Assembly (NCBI GenBank): GCA_963082975.1
Contig: OY720346.1
Coordinates: 51,659,759 to 51,723,758, forward strand
Direction of reading: 5' to 3'
From: Labia minor
Lineage: Eukaryota; Arthropoda; Insecta; Dermaptera; Spongiphoridae
Length of the DNA: 64,000 nt
In this document: piece after piece, positions 21,072 through 34,446 of the stretch
How positions within the stretch are numbered: the first letter of the stretch is position 1
Layout: each line of letters begins with the position of its first letter
Position numbers and translations under genes: made by a program
The notes under the pieces: generated by a model
Databases searched by the model: none
The model's input: the letters and a program-made list of their open reading frames with translations, nothing else
Told to the model about the DNA's origin: nothing

Positions 21072-23193
21072 GTAAGTCATTTATAATAAAATACAATTTT
21101 TATTAAATCTTATAACTGAAAACAGTTGTAAATTCCTCCTTAAAGTTCCTTAATCAAACACCTACAGATACAAAAGATGAATCATGATTACTATTATTTT
21201 TCAATACTTGGTACATCGAAAAGCCGCTTAGAATTTATATGAATTCATATTTATAAATAAATTATAACATTTTTTCTAAGCAAACAATTGGTATTTTAGT
21301 AATAAAATAATTATACTTTTTTTCATTTGCTTGAAATCCACCTACACGAAATATGTCCTCGAAAATGATTATTATATTATGTATAATTAAAAATGTTAAC
21401 AGAAAAGTTTTTTTTATAATATACGTATATATAACCGGAGTAATAAGCCACTTGAATCATTTCAATGTTTTGATATTTACACACTGATATCTCTTCTCTT
21501 CACATTTGTTATTATATTATAGATAAAAACAAAATTATTATTAATAATGAGATCTCAACATAGATTTTTCAGCTGAAAAACCCCTGGGGCATTTAAAAAT
21601 TTTTCTTTGAGCTATTTTAAAACGTATAAATATAGGTATCTACAAAATATAAAAATGTATAATTATAATAATTATAATTGATTATTATAATTGAATATAC
21701 AAATTTATTATATATATAGAGAGAGAGAAAGAGAGATTAAATAGATAATGTTGATATCAATTTAAAATAAATAATATAAGTACCTTAATTTAATAGAAAA
21801 GCATTAAAGTCACCAAATTTACTTTCATGATTTTTAAATCTATCCACTGTTTTCGGGTAAAAATAATTTATAAAAAAAAATTAATATAAACACTTGTTTT
21901 AATATATCTACTCTTTTTAAAAATAATAAATTATTTAATATTTTATAGAATTTGTTTGTAAAATAGACGGTTATAATATTTATTTATTTTTTATTATAAT
22001 ATTTCAAATTTTATATTTCATATTCATATAAAACAATACTTGAAGTAACTTCCTATTCATTCAATTGAGTAAGATTGTTTTTTTTTTTATTAAAAAAAAC
22101 AAACTAGGAAATGCAAAATATAAAATAGTTTTATAATTGAGAAAAATTACTTTTTTTTGTTTAATTTTTCGTTTGATTTCTTATTTTAATTTAATCATTT
22201 TTTTATTTTATTTTTTTATACACTTTTTTAACTATTTATGTCTAATAATAATATTAGGAAGATAATGATGTTAAATTAATAGAAAGTATGTAGTAGATAA
22301 TAATCAATATAACGATAATTTAGTATGACTTATATAATTGAATACTAAAATCAAATCAAATAAAAAATAATTTTATTTAAATATTTGATTAATCTCAATT
22401 TGTATGGGTCAACTTTTTAAAATGTATGATCCCTTCTATAATTTTATAAATAAATAATTCTAGCTGAGTATATATTAGTAATTATAATAATGTTACTATA
22501 TATGTATATTTACTTATATGTATAAGTTATTTCTAGAAGTGAGAGTTATTTATTCAAATAAAATCAAATATAAGAAAGAAAAAAGAATGATAATTTCACT
22601 TTTTATTCTTAATCGTTTTCTTTCTTTTTGACTTCCGGTTGTTTGCTTTTATTGAGTTTTAGGTTGTGTTTGGATTATTTTTTTTTATTTGTGGTCCGAA
22701 ATGTGTAAGTGTTTGAATTGGAAATGGGTAAGGCGCTTTACGTTGCCTTGAGATCCATTGACCCACTTCGAATTCAAACAATCCTCATCCTTCATTCTTT
22801 TATTGGGATGACAACATTATTTTTTACTATATAACAATCAAGGAGGAATCATTTAATACTTATATACTATATTAATTAATATAACACTAAACTACGTAAG
22901 TTTTTAAACGAAAGTTCCACTTCATCCAGTTCCTTAATTTTAAAAATATTTAAAATTAAAAAAAAATATATATATTATTTAAAATTAAAAAATAATTTAT
23001 TGTTAATATAATAAAATATCTAAAAAGAATTAATAGTTAAAAAAATAATAATTCTGAAAAGATTTATTTATTTAAAAAAAAAAATAAAAATAAATATACT
23101 CTATAATTACCTAAATAAATTAAATAAAATAAGTTTAATCAGAACCAACCATTAAATGTTTAGATAAAATTGTAAAAAACTTTTAAATGACAT

Positions 23194-23640
23194 TACTAAC
23201 TCGACATTTCGAGATTTTGATGTTTTTATACGTTCTGAAGGCCCTGAGTCATTTTCTTTAAGTTTGAGAAAAATGTCTGTGTGAAATGAATGAAATGAAA
23301 TTTGGTACAAGAGCATTATTCAAAATTCGTAGTTTTCTATCAAATTTTGAAAATGTAGCTAAAACGGAAGAGGATCATTACCTACCACGTTTTGATTTTT
23401 TTCCTCTAAACTGACCATAAAAATCAAGATATATGTTTGATAATTGTTTAACACTGCAAATCACGCGCCAGCACGTGACATGGTGCCATCAACCAAAAGC
23501 CAAACTCTCGCTGGTTTAATAAATATTATTTATTAATTTTAATTTATAATTTATAATTAATTAAATTTAATTTAAATATAATATATGTTATTTAATCCAA
23601 CTCAAGATCGTCGAGATAGTCGAATGGAGATACTCGAGAT
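23194..23640 (-). repeat. R1 dispersed repeat, inverted partial copy
   Basis: This is the reverse complement of the R1 body. It contains CACGCGCCAGCACGTGACATGG and the GATAGTCGAATGGAGATACTC end. The 3' part is shortened and diverged relative to the full copies. Confidence 0.75.
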
Positions 23641-24038
23641 TTTTTATTATAGTTTAAAAAAATATCAATCTAGAGACACATATTATATATTATATATATA
23701 TATATAACATCATCAAAATCCCAGAAACCACCACTTTAATCAAAGCTATATTCTGCTGTTTGTAAAGAAAAACTACTATAGGCTGATTGCTTAGTAGTTT
23801 TTTGTTTAAATTTTTAATTTTATAATACTACAGTTAAATTTTTTAAAAAATATTCTCCATCATACCAGGTGTTTTTATTAAAATAATTGTTAGTTTTTCG
23901 TAGAAAATTATTTTTCTTTTTTTAAACGTTTTCAACCAGATCCTAATTTGCAGTGTTGAGGAACAAATTGGATGTAAACATCTTTAAGAACAGTTAATTA
24001 CAAATTAAATATATCACAGTAAAAGGTTTTACTATATC

Positions 24039-24079
24039 ATATATCCATTACAAATAACAATTATTTGTAATGGATATAT
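24039..24079. repeat. Perfect 19-bp hairpin with 3-base loop
   Basis: Arm ATATATCCATTACAAATAA, loop CAA, then the exact complement. The stem is too short and the loop too tight for a normal pre-miRNA. A recent micro-inversion or a foldback fragment is more likely. Confidence 0.7.
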
Positions 24080-24647
24080 AGTTAGGCTCTTCGATGTTTT
24101 TATTAAAAAGTTAAATAAAAAAATTATATTATTTGATTCATTAACTATATAAATAATTATTAATTGAAAATGAGAATTATTCAGAAATTAATAGTCATTT
24201 TGATTGATTTTATTTATTAAAAGAAATTGTTAAAAATTCAAAATTGTTTTAATAAAATTTTAAATTTTTATTTAAATTATTATCAAAAATCTTGATAAGA
24301 AATAATTGATATATATTAGTTAATTATTTTAATTATTACTATTTATGTTAATTTTAAAATTAAATGAGAAAATTAGTTTTAATTTTTGTTTATTATTTTT
24401 CACACACACACAAATGATGTCTCTTATTTACTTAAATATAGAAATTAAGAGAATTTTTTTGTAATATTTCATGACTACTTCTATTGAGTATGGTTTATTT
24501 TTTTTATATGTATATAAAAAATATAATCATCTCGGTGGACGAGATTTGTAAATCCTACCACCAGTGGCGGATTAAAGGTCCAGAGCGCCCTAGGCAATCA
24601 CTTTATCGGCGCCCCTGTATTGGCCATAAATGCCCATCATAATAATA

Positions 24648-25560
24648 GGTTGGGGAAAAAGAAATCCATTATTTTTACGTGAACTTCAAGACTTTATTTA
24701 ACATGTTTTGCATTGTCCGATTTAGGTCAAATATGCACCATTTTGTTCTATAATTTGTTGTCATTTTAATGGTAGCTTCATTATGCCTCTCTCATAAAAG
24801 TCTTGGTCCTTATTAGCGAAAAACTCCAGCAATTGATTTTCACACTCTTCCCTTGATGCCAATTTCTTATCACTAAAACACGCTTTGACCACGATCGTTG
24901 TCGTATGTGGCCCATTTCTCATCCCCAGTCACCATCCGTTTAAGAAATGGGTTGATTTCATTACGTTTGGCCAAGGCTTCGCAGATGGAAATTCGATCCA
25001 TCATGTTTTTTGGTGTTAATTGGTGTGGCACCCAAACATCAAGCTTTTTTTTAAACCCAGCTTTGTGCAAATGGTTTAAAACTGTTTTGTGGTCGATCTT
25101 TAACTCCTGGGCAATGCTACGACTACTAACATGCCGGTCCACTTCGATGATTTCAGTGACTTTGTCGACATTTTCGACGACGGGCCTGCCTGTGCGAGGG
25201 GCATCCTTAACGTCAAAAATACCCGAACGGAATCGACGAAACCAAAATTGCGCGTAATTAGCTGTTACAGTATCGGGACCATAAACACTATTCACATTTT
25301 CAGCCGCCTGACTTGCATTTTCGCCCTTATCAAAGAAAAACTGTAAAATGTACCGAATTTTCTCTTTGTTGACTTCCATCTTTAACGCCGTGTAACTCAG
25401 AACTGAATGGACAAAACAAAAAACTGCAAACGAATTCTTTTAGTGCGAACTGTTACCTTGACAACGAGCATAAATTTGAAATTGTTTGATCGATAATTTA
25501 CGAGATATCGATCACTACAGCCATCTACCGAAAAAATAATGGATTTCTTTTTCCCCAACC
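24648..25560 (-). mobile_element. Internally deleted mariner element
   Basis: Terminal inverted repeats of about 30 bp (outer bases GGTTGGGGAAAAAGAAATCC) are flanked by TA at 24646-24647 and 25561-25562. At 913 bp it is shorter than a normal mariner of about 1.3 kb, because the middle of the transposase is missing. It lies inside the hAT-type MITE. Confidence 0.92.
24722..25379 (-). pseudogene. Mariner transposase, catalytic core deleted
   Basis: The N-terminal 160 residues are open: two helix-turn-helix regions (NYAQFWFRRFRSG, then SIAQELKIDHKTVLNHLHK), the linker WVPHQLT and the first catalytic Asp in TGDEKW. After about residue 160 (24880) the frame is lost. The sequence resumes directly with the C-terminal tail, KLASREECENQLLEFF... 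to IIEQNGAYLT, itself carrying a TGA where Trp is expected. The second and third catalytic Asp (DD34D) are absent, so it cannot act as a transposase. Confidence 0.9.
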
Positions 25561-28119
25561 TAATACTATAAATTTTAAAAATTCTGAGCTCGCGCGCCCC
25601 TTGTAACTACACGCCCCTAGGCACGTGCCTAGTTTGCCTTACGGATAATCCGCCTCTGCCTACCACGATAGCTTTAGAATTATATTATTAACTATATATA
25701 TATAATTATATATATATATATATATATATTGAATGTTTCTTAGATAATTAATTATACTTCATAATAATATCTAATATTTATATAAATAGAGATTTATTTT
25801 TAAAATGAATTATTTTGTGAACTAATAAAGAATCATAAAGAATCATTGATTCTGTTTATGATGATGGAATGTAATTTTATACGGTTTGTAGATATAGTAA
25901 AATTTTCCTAAGTATTTTATTTCATGAAAACTTAAAAATCCAATTTTGTTGTATTATTCTAATGGAATTGCATGTTAATCTGGCATTTAGTATCAACCAT
26001 GCATTGAAGTCACCACGTTAGGGTCGTTTCTCGTTCTGGTTTCTGCGTTGAAACTTTGAAATTAGGAAATCAACATGTCAACCACCACCTAACTGTATCC
26101 TCTTTAGCTATTTGTTTTTTTTTTATATAACGTTTATATTAATAATAGAATTATGGAAATAATCATTACGTATATTTCATTCAAAGCTTGAATGTGGGTT
26201 TCAAGAAGGATGGCTTTCTGCCAAGTTATATCGAATTGTGATGAAATATTGAATTATTATTTATTAATTATTCAATATTTCAATAACAAACACGTATATA
26301 TATATATATATGCTTTTGTAAATAGGAAATAGCTAAAGCCAATGGATTGTGTATAGAGTTCGATTGAAGAATAATTGTCATCAAGAGAAATAAAAAATAT
26401 TTATAACTGTTTTTATTTATTAATTATAATAATTATTGAATATTTTTTCACTTTTTTTTGTCTATTTTCAAATAAACTGTTATTTCAATGATTTAATTAA
26501 AAAAAAATAGTTAAACAAAACAAAATTATCTATCTAATAACTTATTATTATATTTTTAGTGTTACTAAACTTTAACTTCCCTTTTCTGTCTGAAATGTTG
26601 AAAATTTGTAATTTGATTTTAACCATCTTCTAGTTGAGCGATTACGCTCAAATTTGAAAAGTATATTGAAAGTCGATGACACATTAATAATCAAAAAAAA
26701 AATATTTTGAATTTTTCAAAAATACGGATTTTTAAAATTTGTGAATTTAAATTATTGATGTTAATACAATGTTATATTTATATTTATATTTACAATTTTT
26801 TTATATTTTATATACATTTTCTATACAATGTGCTTTTGTTATTCTGTGATTCCAAAAAGAACTTAGTACCGCAAGGTACACGGTAGGATGTCGATGGTTT
26901 AATAAGCCATTTTCATAATTAATGTCATCAAAAGGTCTAGAAACTTCGCGAAGAATCTAATATAATATATAACATATTATGTTCGAGAATAACAGATTTA
27001 AATAGTAGTCAATAGTGCAATGTTTTATATCTGGCAAGCATCAATAAAATATTAAAAAAAAACTAAAAACTTAAAAATAAATTAATAAAAAAAAACGTGT
27101 AATATATTAATATTAAATTCTTTACCTATTGCTTATGTTCATATACGCCCACGCTTTTTAGTTAGGCATATGTAAAGGATAATATTCAAAGTTTAATTAA
27201 TATTTTATTTTCTATTTTTTAGGGCATTTTTTATTAAAAAGCATATATATTAAAATTTGGATAATTTTTTGACAATTCAGCATATTTAAGGTTTTTTGAA
27301 CCACACAAAACAAAATCATTTACAAGTTTTATCCTTTTCTTTAATAAACACACTTTTTATTTTTAAAATTATAATTTTTTTTTTTTTTGAATGTTAACTA
27401 AAAAATTCTAAAATAGACCCAAGTATGCTCAGTGTTGAATTCTTTTTTTGGACATAAAAACTAATTTAAAAACATTAATTTTCCATCTATATTTATATAT
27501 ATTCATATTTATAGGTATATATATATATGTGATAAACATAAATATATTGACTCATTTGTCGATAATGAAAATTGACAAATGTTTTTTACAAAGAAAATTG
27601 ATCAAATAGATAAATAAAAAATAATCTTTCTCCTTTTGATTCAAGAGAAAATATTTTAATGGAAGATGTGACAAAATTTATTTCTACCGTCATAGTCAGG
27701 CCTTCGAGAACTAATATTATGCTGTGCCGCTCGTAAATTCGAGATGATATAGTAATCTTTTTAAATATATCCTTTATGAATAAACATCTTATTCAAAAAT
27801 ATTTTATTTTCCTAATGAAAAGGAGAAGGTTTCAAATTGACAATAAAAATTTATATGCATATTCCCATGTCACACATTAAGAAAATAATATAAAAAAAAA
27901 ATATTACTGATTCCAATCGATAGGAAGTTGATTTCTTAAATATTATTAGTATTATTTAATCAAATAAATAACGGCAGTGGTATATATTTAAAATAACGGA
28001 TTTTCTAGACTCAATTATATGAAACAATTTACAATAAATTTATTTATCAAATGAAATACAAAATGAATTTACATGATTTATTTAATTTTATATTTTTCTT
28101 TTTTAAAATTTAAATTTAA

Positions 28120-28591
28120 GGTAATTATTCAGGTAAACTCATTTTCGTGGATTTGGATAATACTTTACCAGTGGGTTCCTTTTGCAATTCCAAATAAACT
28201 TTTCTTATACAATTTTTCCCGGCATCTTATAGTTTTCGAGATAAAAATTATTAAATTAAAGATTTTTTAAGTTTGACAGATTACTATTATGAACGTCGAA
28301 ATGTGCAGCCATTAAGCAATGTTTTATTGACTAATTAACTAATTATTCACTTATTTACTAATTTTCGGTTTCTATATATTAATCGAAACCGAACTTATAA
28401 AAACAAAAAATTAGTGCGCCGTCTGGTAGTCAAATGGATAAAAAATGCTAGCTAAATAGAATATCAATGAATTTATATGCAAATTTTAATAATTTTTATC
28501 TCGAAAACTATAAGATGCCGAGAAAAATTTCATAAGAAACTGATAAAGTATTATCCAAATGCACGAACATGAGATTACATGAATAATAACC
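28120..28591. repeat. R3 repeat as a head-to-head inverted pair
   Basis: About 28120-28248 reads into TACTTTACCAGTGGGTTCC and TTCCAAATAAACTTTTCTTA. The reverse complement of the same block appears at about 28486-28591. A third R3 copy lies at 59966-60080. No coding capacity was found. Confidence 0.7.
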
Positions 28592-28866
28592 AAATTTGAA
28601 TATTATATTTATTAATTTAAATAAATAATAATATATATATTTTTAATTAGAATTATTGAATATATATATATATATATATTTAGAATTAAATGTGAAAGTT
28701 AACATATTCATCCTAGCGACCCTATTTTGAGCTATCTCTTCCAATTCCAAATCTCATATCTCATTATTTATTTATTTTTACTCTTTATAAATAAAAATAA
28801 ATAAATATAACTGTTTAGATAAAAATTGGAAATAGAAGTTAATCAATTAATTTAAGTTCTATTAAT

Positions 28867-29150
28867 AATGGCGGCTGTGGGATGTGTTGTCAAAAGAGGC
28901 CAAATGCACCAGGGGGTTGCGTAATCGCTGAGAAAGTTGCCTTGTCCATATATGCTCTGCCTGGGTTCAGGATTCTGTGCCGTTTCCGTTGCCTAACATG
29001 GCACAGGAGATCTGCGGCCTTGCTCATGGACAGAAGTCGACAACATAATCCACCTGCTATCGAATGGTCACCAGGAAGATACCAAAACAACAACCAATAA
29101 TAAATATTTACGGTGATCCTGATCCACTTGATTCTATAACGCTGCAATCA
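28867..29150. other. GC-richer patch of unknown origin
   Basis: A block of normal-complexity sequence stands out from the AT-rich intron and abuts the mariner-type MITE at 29156. The minus frame 29147-28890 is open for 85 codons and plus 28882-29100 for 72. Neither shows a motif I recognise. It may be a fragment of a mobile element or a captured exon. Confidence 0.35.
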
Positions 29151-29155
29151 TTTTC

Positions 29156-29613
29156 CGAGAGCAGGTCAATAAGTCCGTGACTTTTTGGATAAAAACTTAT
29201 TTTATTTTTAATAGTCTCCTTTGAGTTCTATACATTTCGTCCAACGTTACCCTATTTTTTTTTATCTCTTCCACAAAATAAGATTTGTTCAAAATAGGTA
29301 ATTGTTTGTGAGATGATTCTTCAGGTTTGGAAAAAAGAAATAGTCACTCGTGGCTAAATCCGGAGAATATGACAGATGAGAAGTAATTCGTATCCCAAAT
29401 CATAGATTTTCATAGAAATTCACTTTTTTTAATTTTCTTCTTCAATCACGAGGTAGTATGCTATTAATGGATGTTAAACAAAAACTAAAAGTCACAGCTG
29501 ATTCAAATTTCGATAGGCGTCAGCTGATACTTGCTTGCTGACAGGAACAGTGTTGTCATTTCATTTAAGAGACAGGAAATTCAAAAAGTCACTGACTTAT
29601 TGACCTGCCCTTG
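29156..29613 (-). mobile_element. Mariner-derived MITE, M2 family
   Basis: The end at 29156 (CGAGAGCAGGTCAATAAGTC) is matched in inverted form by GACTTATTGACCTGCCCTTG at 29594-29613. TA follows the right end; the left flank reads TC, so one target base seems changed. The minus strand just inside the left end gives KCIELKGDY, the C-terminus of a mariner transposase, so this is a deletion derivative. The same family forms the outer element at 35181-39346. Confidence 0.82.
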
Positions 29614-31005
29614 TAACTCATCTGTTTTTTTTTTTTAATTTTCGAAAATTTAAATTTTTTTAACAGCATTATTGAAATATTAAAGCTATAAATTTCAAAT
29701 AAATCCTACAAAAGCAATTTTAAAATAGGGATTAATTATATATATTAAATTTTAATTAAAATATTATCTCTATTCCCTATATATAAAATTTACTTTATCT
29801 GTTTAGATTATTTTAATATAAACAGAAACTCGATATCTATACCATTTTTAGAGTCATAATTAATAGTCATTTCAATTAAATTTTATATTTAAAAGTTGTT
29901 TTTTTAAATTATTACTAATATGGTTAAGAAATTCATCAACTTTTAAAAGCCACTTTTTAAGTCTTTATATTTTAAATAAAAAAACAAGAGTGAAAAAAGT
30001 GAAAAGATTAAATGGAGAAGTGATTAAGAGTATATATTCGTAATGAATAATATTAAAATGTTTTTAATGAATGCTTCCGATCAAATCTATTAATTTCATA
30101 AAATAAAATAATTTACTTCTTATTTATTTCCCTAATTTTGTGAAAAGATCATTTGATATTTTTTTAAAATGATTTCTTGTTATTCCAAGCATTAACTTTA
30201 AATTCATTGATATCTAAATAAATATAACTTTATTTAGTAGAGTAGGAAGATTTCTATTTATTTTTTTCCTGATAGCAAAAAATATATATATATATATGTA
30301 GTAATTTAAGTTTGTGCCGTGACTGACATGTCTAATTTGTGTTATTGATGCTTTAAGAAATGTCTCATCAATGATTACCAATTTGGAGTGTAAAGTGTGC
30401 TCAGTGTTCCAGATAATTTTCTAATCATGGAATAACTAAGCCACTGCCACTTTAATTTCGATGAGCAAATAAAAAATATTTCCTTCAAAACCTCAATTTT
30501 TTGTAATATATTCATTTAAGCACGACAATTCGGAATTTATATATTCAAAACAAAAACAATTTATTCTTCAAATTTTGAATATTTATTTTTGATGTGAATG
30601 CAAATAAGATAATTATATTGTAATTTGAAATGAACCAATTACAAATTTTTAATCCCATACAAATAATAAAAAAATAATCAAAGAAAAAATTACTTATTTT
30701 GTTGTATTTAATAAAATAAAATCTAAATCTTGAACTAGAGAAATTTCTAGAATGAAGTAACCGGATACACCAAATGCCCATATGCATCCACCCTGATTTT
30801 ATTCCTCTCCAAATTTCCCCAAATCTATGATAGTAAAGGAAGATCGTCATTCCAGGCCCTTAACGACATAAATAATTATTTGCGTCCTTAAGGCGCGTTC
30901 AGACTATGCCGCAATTGCCAGTTGCCACAAGCCATTGTGCCAATGGCAGGCCAACAAGAATCACTCGAGTGTCGGTCCACTTCAAAGAAAGCCAAAGAGA
31001 AAAAG

Positions 31006-31702
31006 CTGGAGTGTCTCCACTCAAATATCTCGCAATTTGAATTGGATTAATTAACATATATTATATTTAAATTAAATTTAATTAATTATAAATTAAAATT
31101 AATAAATAATATTTATTAAATAATGTTTGGCTCTTTGTTGATGGCACCACGTCACGTGATGGCGCGTGATTTGCAGTGTTAAAAAATTAATTCCGATACT
31201 TTCAGCGATTCAATTAAGCTGAAATAGCAGTTTTATACAATTTTTAATCATGCGAAAAACTATCAAACATATATCTTTATTTTTACAGTCACTTTAGAGG
31301 AAACTTTGTAGGTAATTGAATTCGTAGTTTTCTATCAACTTTTGAGAAATGTAGCTCATCCGGAACTGGATCATTACCTACCACGTTTTCATTTTTTTTT
31401 TCCTCTAAACTGACCGTAAAAATAAAGATATCTGATAGTTTTTCACATGATTAGAAATGGTCTAAAACTGCTATATATAGAATTTCAGCTTGATTGAATC
31501 GCTGAAAGTACCGGAATTAATCTTTTAACACGACTACAAATCACGCGCCTGCACGTGACGTGGTGCCATCAACAAAGAGCCAAACACGAGCTTTATTAAT
31601 TTTTATTTATAATTTATAATTTTAATTAAATTTAATCTAAATGTAATATATGTTATTTAATTCAATTCAAATTTGCGAGATAGTCGAGTGGAGACACTCC
31701 AG
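31006..31702. repeat. Two R1 copies head to head
   Basis: A forward R1 left part (31006 to about 31318, starting CTGGAGTGTCTCCACT) is followed directly by an inverted R1 left part (about 31319-31702, ending AGTGGAGACACTCCAG). Together they make a palindrome of about 700 bp. Both halves are truncated at about the same internal region. Confidence 0.82.
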
Positions 31703-32412
31703 ATTTTCTTATTTTGTTATTTTTAAAGCCTATATTTCTTATATATATATATTATTTTAATTTGCTTGCAAATAATATATAGATTTGATTTAAAGCCAGT
31801 AAATTTATGAATATTTGAATTATTTGATATAATGTCAAAAAGAAAATGTAAAATATTTATTATATTTTATTTAAATGTGGAGTGTGGTTGAATATTATAA
31901 TATTTGGCAAGGAACTTTCAAGTGGTCGGTCCATTTAGAAGAATCAGATTCCATTCATCGAGTGGAAAGAAACATTTGTTCGAATTCACTGACCCTCCCG
32001 AATAAACTAAACCGCCTTTGGTGTTTTGATAAACATATATATATATCATGTTCATCATTCTTCTCCTGATACTCCTAATACGTGACCCATCTTTTTCATT
32101 GGGATACTTGATTAAATACAAAATCTTATTAAAGTCGCCTTGGGGCTAGAGAGTGACCTAGAAAATAAAATGCTACAATATATATATATATATATATAAA
32201 GTTGATGAACCGATTTTCCCTTGAAAGTAATTCAAAGGTAAAAAACTACAAATGGTCTGGGATGGGCAACAAGATCGTGGCTAGCGAGTTTAATCTTTAT
32301 TTATTAATCAAAAACATTCTAAAATTAGAAAAAAAGAAAATAATTTATCATCACTTAAAAGATTTTAAAGATAAATTCAGGAAATCTTTAAGCGTAAATC
32401 CGCAAAAGCAAT

Positions 32413-32481
<69 letters not shown>

Positions 32482-33002
32482 AGAATTAAACTATTATATA
32501 GTAAACTTTCATTTTCTTTTCTTTCCTTATTCCAAAATCAAAATTAAAGTGATTTTAATACAATGAAATATATAAAAAATTAGTAATTAATGAAAATATT
32601 GTTTGTTTTTCCTTTTCATAATAATTAGACATTGTTATTTCAATGATTTCGTAACAATGAAAAAAATTCAATAACAATTATCAATTTATAATTCAAAAAA
32701 AATAAGAATAACATAATTTTTTTTGTTTATTATATATTAAATCATATATATGGTTTCGTTTTGTTGAAATTCATCAAAAAATGAGATGTGGCCATGCACA
32801 CAACCGACCGAGTATTTGAAATTAATTAATTTTCAAATAATAAGTATATAAAGTATAAAAAAAAATATTTTTAAAACTTGAATTAAAATGACTAAATTAT
32901 ATTATCTTAGTTTTTATTTTTAGTTTAATTACACAATTATTAATTACTACTATATTTTAAGTAAAAAAATTTCCGACAATGAATATAAAATTAATTAATT
33001 AC

Positions 33003-33296
33003 TTTGGAAACTATCACTTCCGGTTTCTTGATATACACCAAAAGTTGATGAATTCATGTTAGTGATGAATTAAGTAAATATACCAAATTTTATCAAAATC
33101 CGTTGAGCCGTTCAAGCTGTACACGTTTATCGGACACACAAATGTCAGAAGGATGAACGGATAGACAGACATCATGATAAAAATACTTTCATCGGTTAAC
33201 AAAATGCATGATTCGTGGAGATATGTAAAAATCTCCACATGTGAAATGTGATGTAAAAAAACTATACCTTCCCTTCCTACCGTGGGTCGGTAAAAA
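33003..33296 (-). repeat. R2 dispersed repeat, inverted partial copy
   Basis: The reverse complement matches the first about 290 bp of R2, including the CATGATTCGTGGAGATATG block and the ACCGAC-like end near 33290. It is more diverged than the other two copies. Confidence 0.75.
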
Positions 33297-34362
33297 AACA
33301 AAAATTATATTATTTTCAAAATTAAAAATTGTCATGGAAAAAATAATTCCAATAAATATATTACTTTTATATTTTACTAATGAATTTACATTAGAGAATT
33401 GACTCTTACAATAGATCTTAGATAATTCTTCCAAGTAAGAAGTGAAATTATCATTAAAATTATTTGTAAATATTTTTGTCATTTTGCAACTATTTTTATA
33501 ATTAATTATATTAAGCAACTCTTCAATGTATCATTTCGAATTATAATAAAATGTCATTTTTTTATGTGTTGGCTATTTTAAAAAAAAACGATATACGATT
33601 ATTTAAACAACCTTTTGACATATTAACGATTATTTTTATGCAAAAGGTGCATGCATACACTTTCTATCTTGGTTATATAAGTTTTAAGCAATGTAATATT
33701 TTAGTTTTTGGTATTATAATAGAATAAAATTTAAATAATATTAAATTTTAGTTTTTCTAATTTTAATCGTGTTTATGTTAATACTTTTGAAAATATATTT
33801 TTAAATGATATTGTTGTATTTAACCTAACTTTGTTTTTTAATAATAAATTAAATATTTATTATTAAATGAAATCTTGGTATATATATTATTTTATGTTAT
33901 AATAAGACTTACTAATAGGGTTAGGAAGATCAATAGAATATTCATTTCTTTCGTAAATGTGATATTTAAAACAGTAGCGTAACTAAGGGGAGTGCAAGAT
34001 CCTGCAATGCGGGGAATCTCCCCAGCGTTATCTACCTTTGCGTTCAATCCTTCAAACCTCGAATATAAATCACTTCATTATTAATTATCTAATATATACC
34101 AATCATTAATTATTCAATGAACGACTGAACAATATTTATTTATTTATAATATGATATTATTATAATTGTTTGTTTTTCCTATAAAGAAATTATTTTTTTT
34201 CATAAACAACATATTAAAAATTATAATAATAATAATCATTAAACAATAATGACAGCAATTTAATCATAATCCCAATTTGAAAATAGTAATAAAGTATATT
34301 ATATAAAAATTATGTAATATGTATATAAATACTATAGTTACAAATATTTAATTTTTAAAAAA

Positions 34363-34446
34363 AATGGATGTCAAACAAAAACTAAAAGCCCCAACTGATT
34401 TAAATTTTGACAGGAGTCAGCTGATAGTTGCCTGCTGACAGGAGGA
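34363..34446 (+). repeat. Fragment of the M2 mariner family
   Basis: ATGGATGTCAAACAAAAACT through GTCAGCTGATAGTTGCCTGC matches the internal sequence of the M2 MITE at about 29470-29550. No ends are present. Confidence 0.6.

Larger units (their letters stand above)
24562..25658. mobile_element. hAT-type MITE split by a mariner
   Basis: The ends CAGTGGCGGATTA and its inverted partner TAATCCGCCTCTG are flanked by perfect 8-bp duplications cctaccac (24554-24561 and 25659-25666). Without the internal mariner the element would be about 180 bp and non-coding. Confidence 0.88.

Noticed and set aside
30890..30975. GC-richer patch GGCGCGTTCAGACTATGCCG, resembling a transposon end
   Set aside because: No second end or duplication is visible, and one end alone is not enough.
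32202..32489. 95-codon + strand frame ending in IYIYIY
   Set aside because: The C-terminal third is the TA microsatellite and the rest has no motif.
33975..34040. CAGTAGCGTAACTAAGGGGAGTG, like one end of a hAT-type element
   Set aside because: No inverted partner end or target duplication was found nearby.
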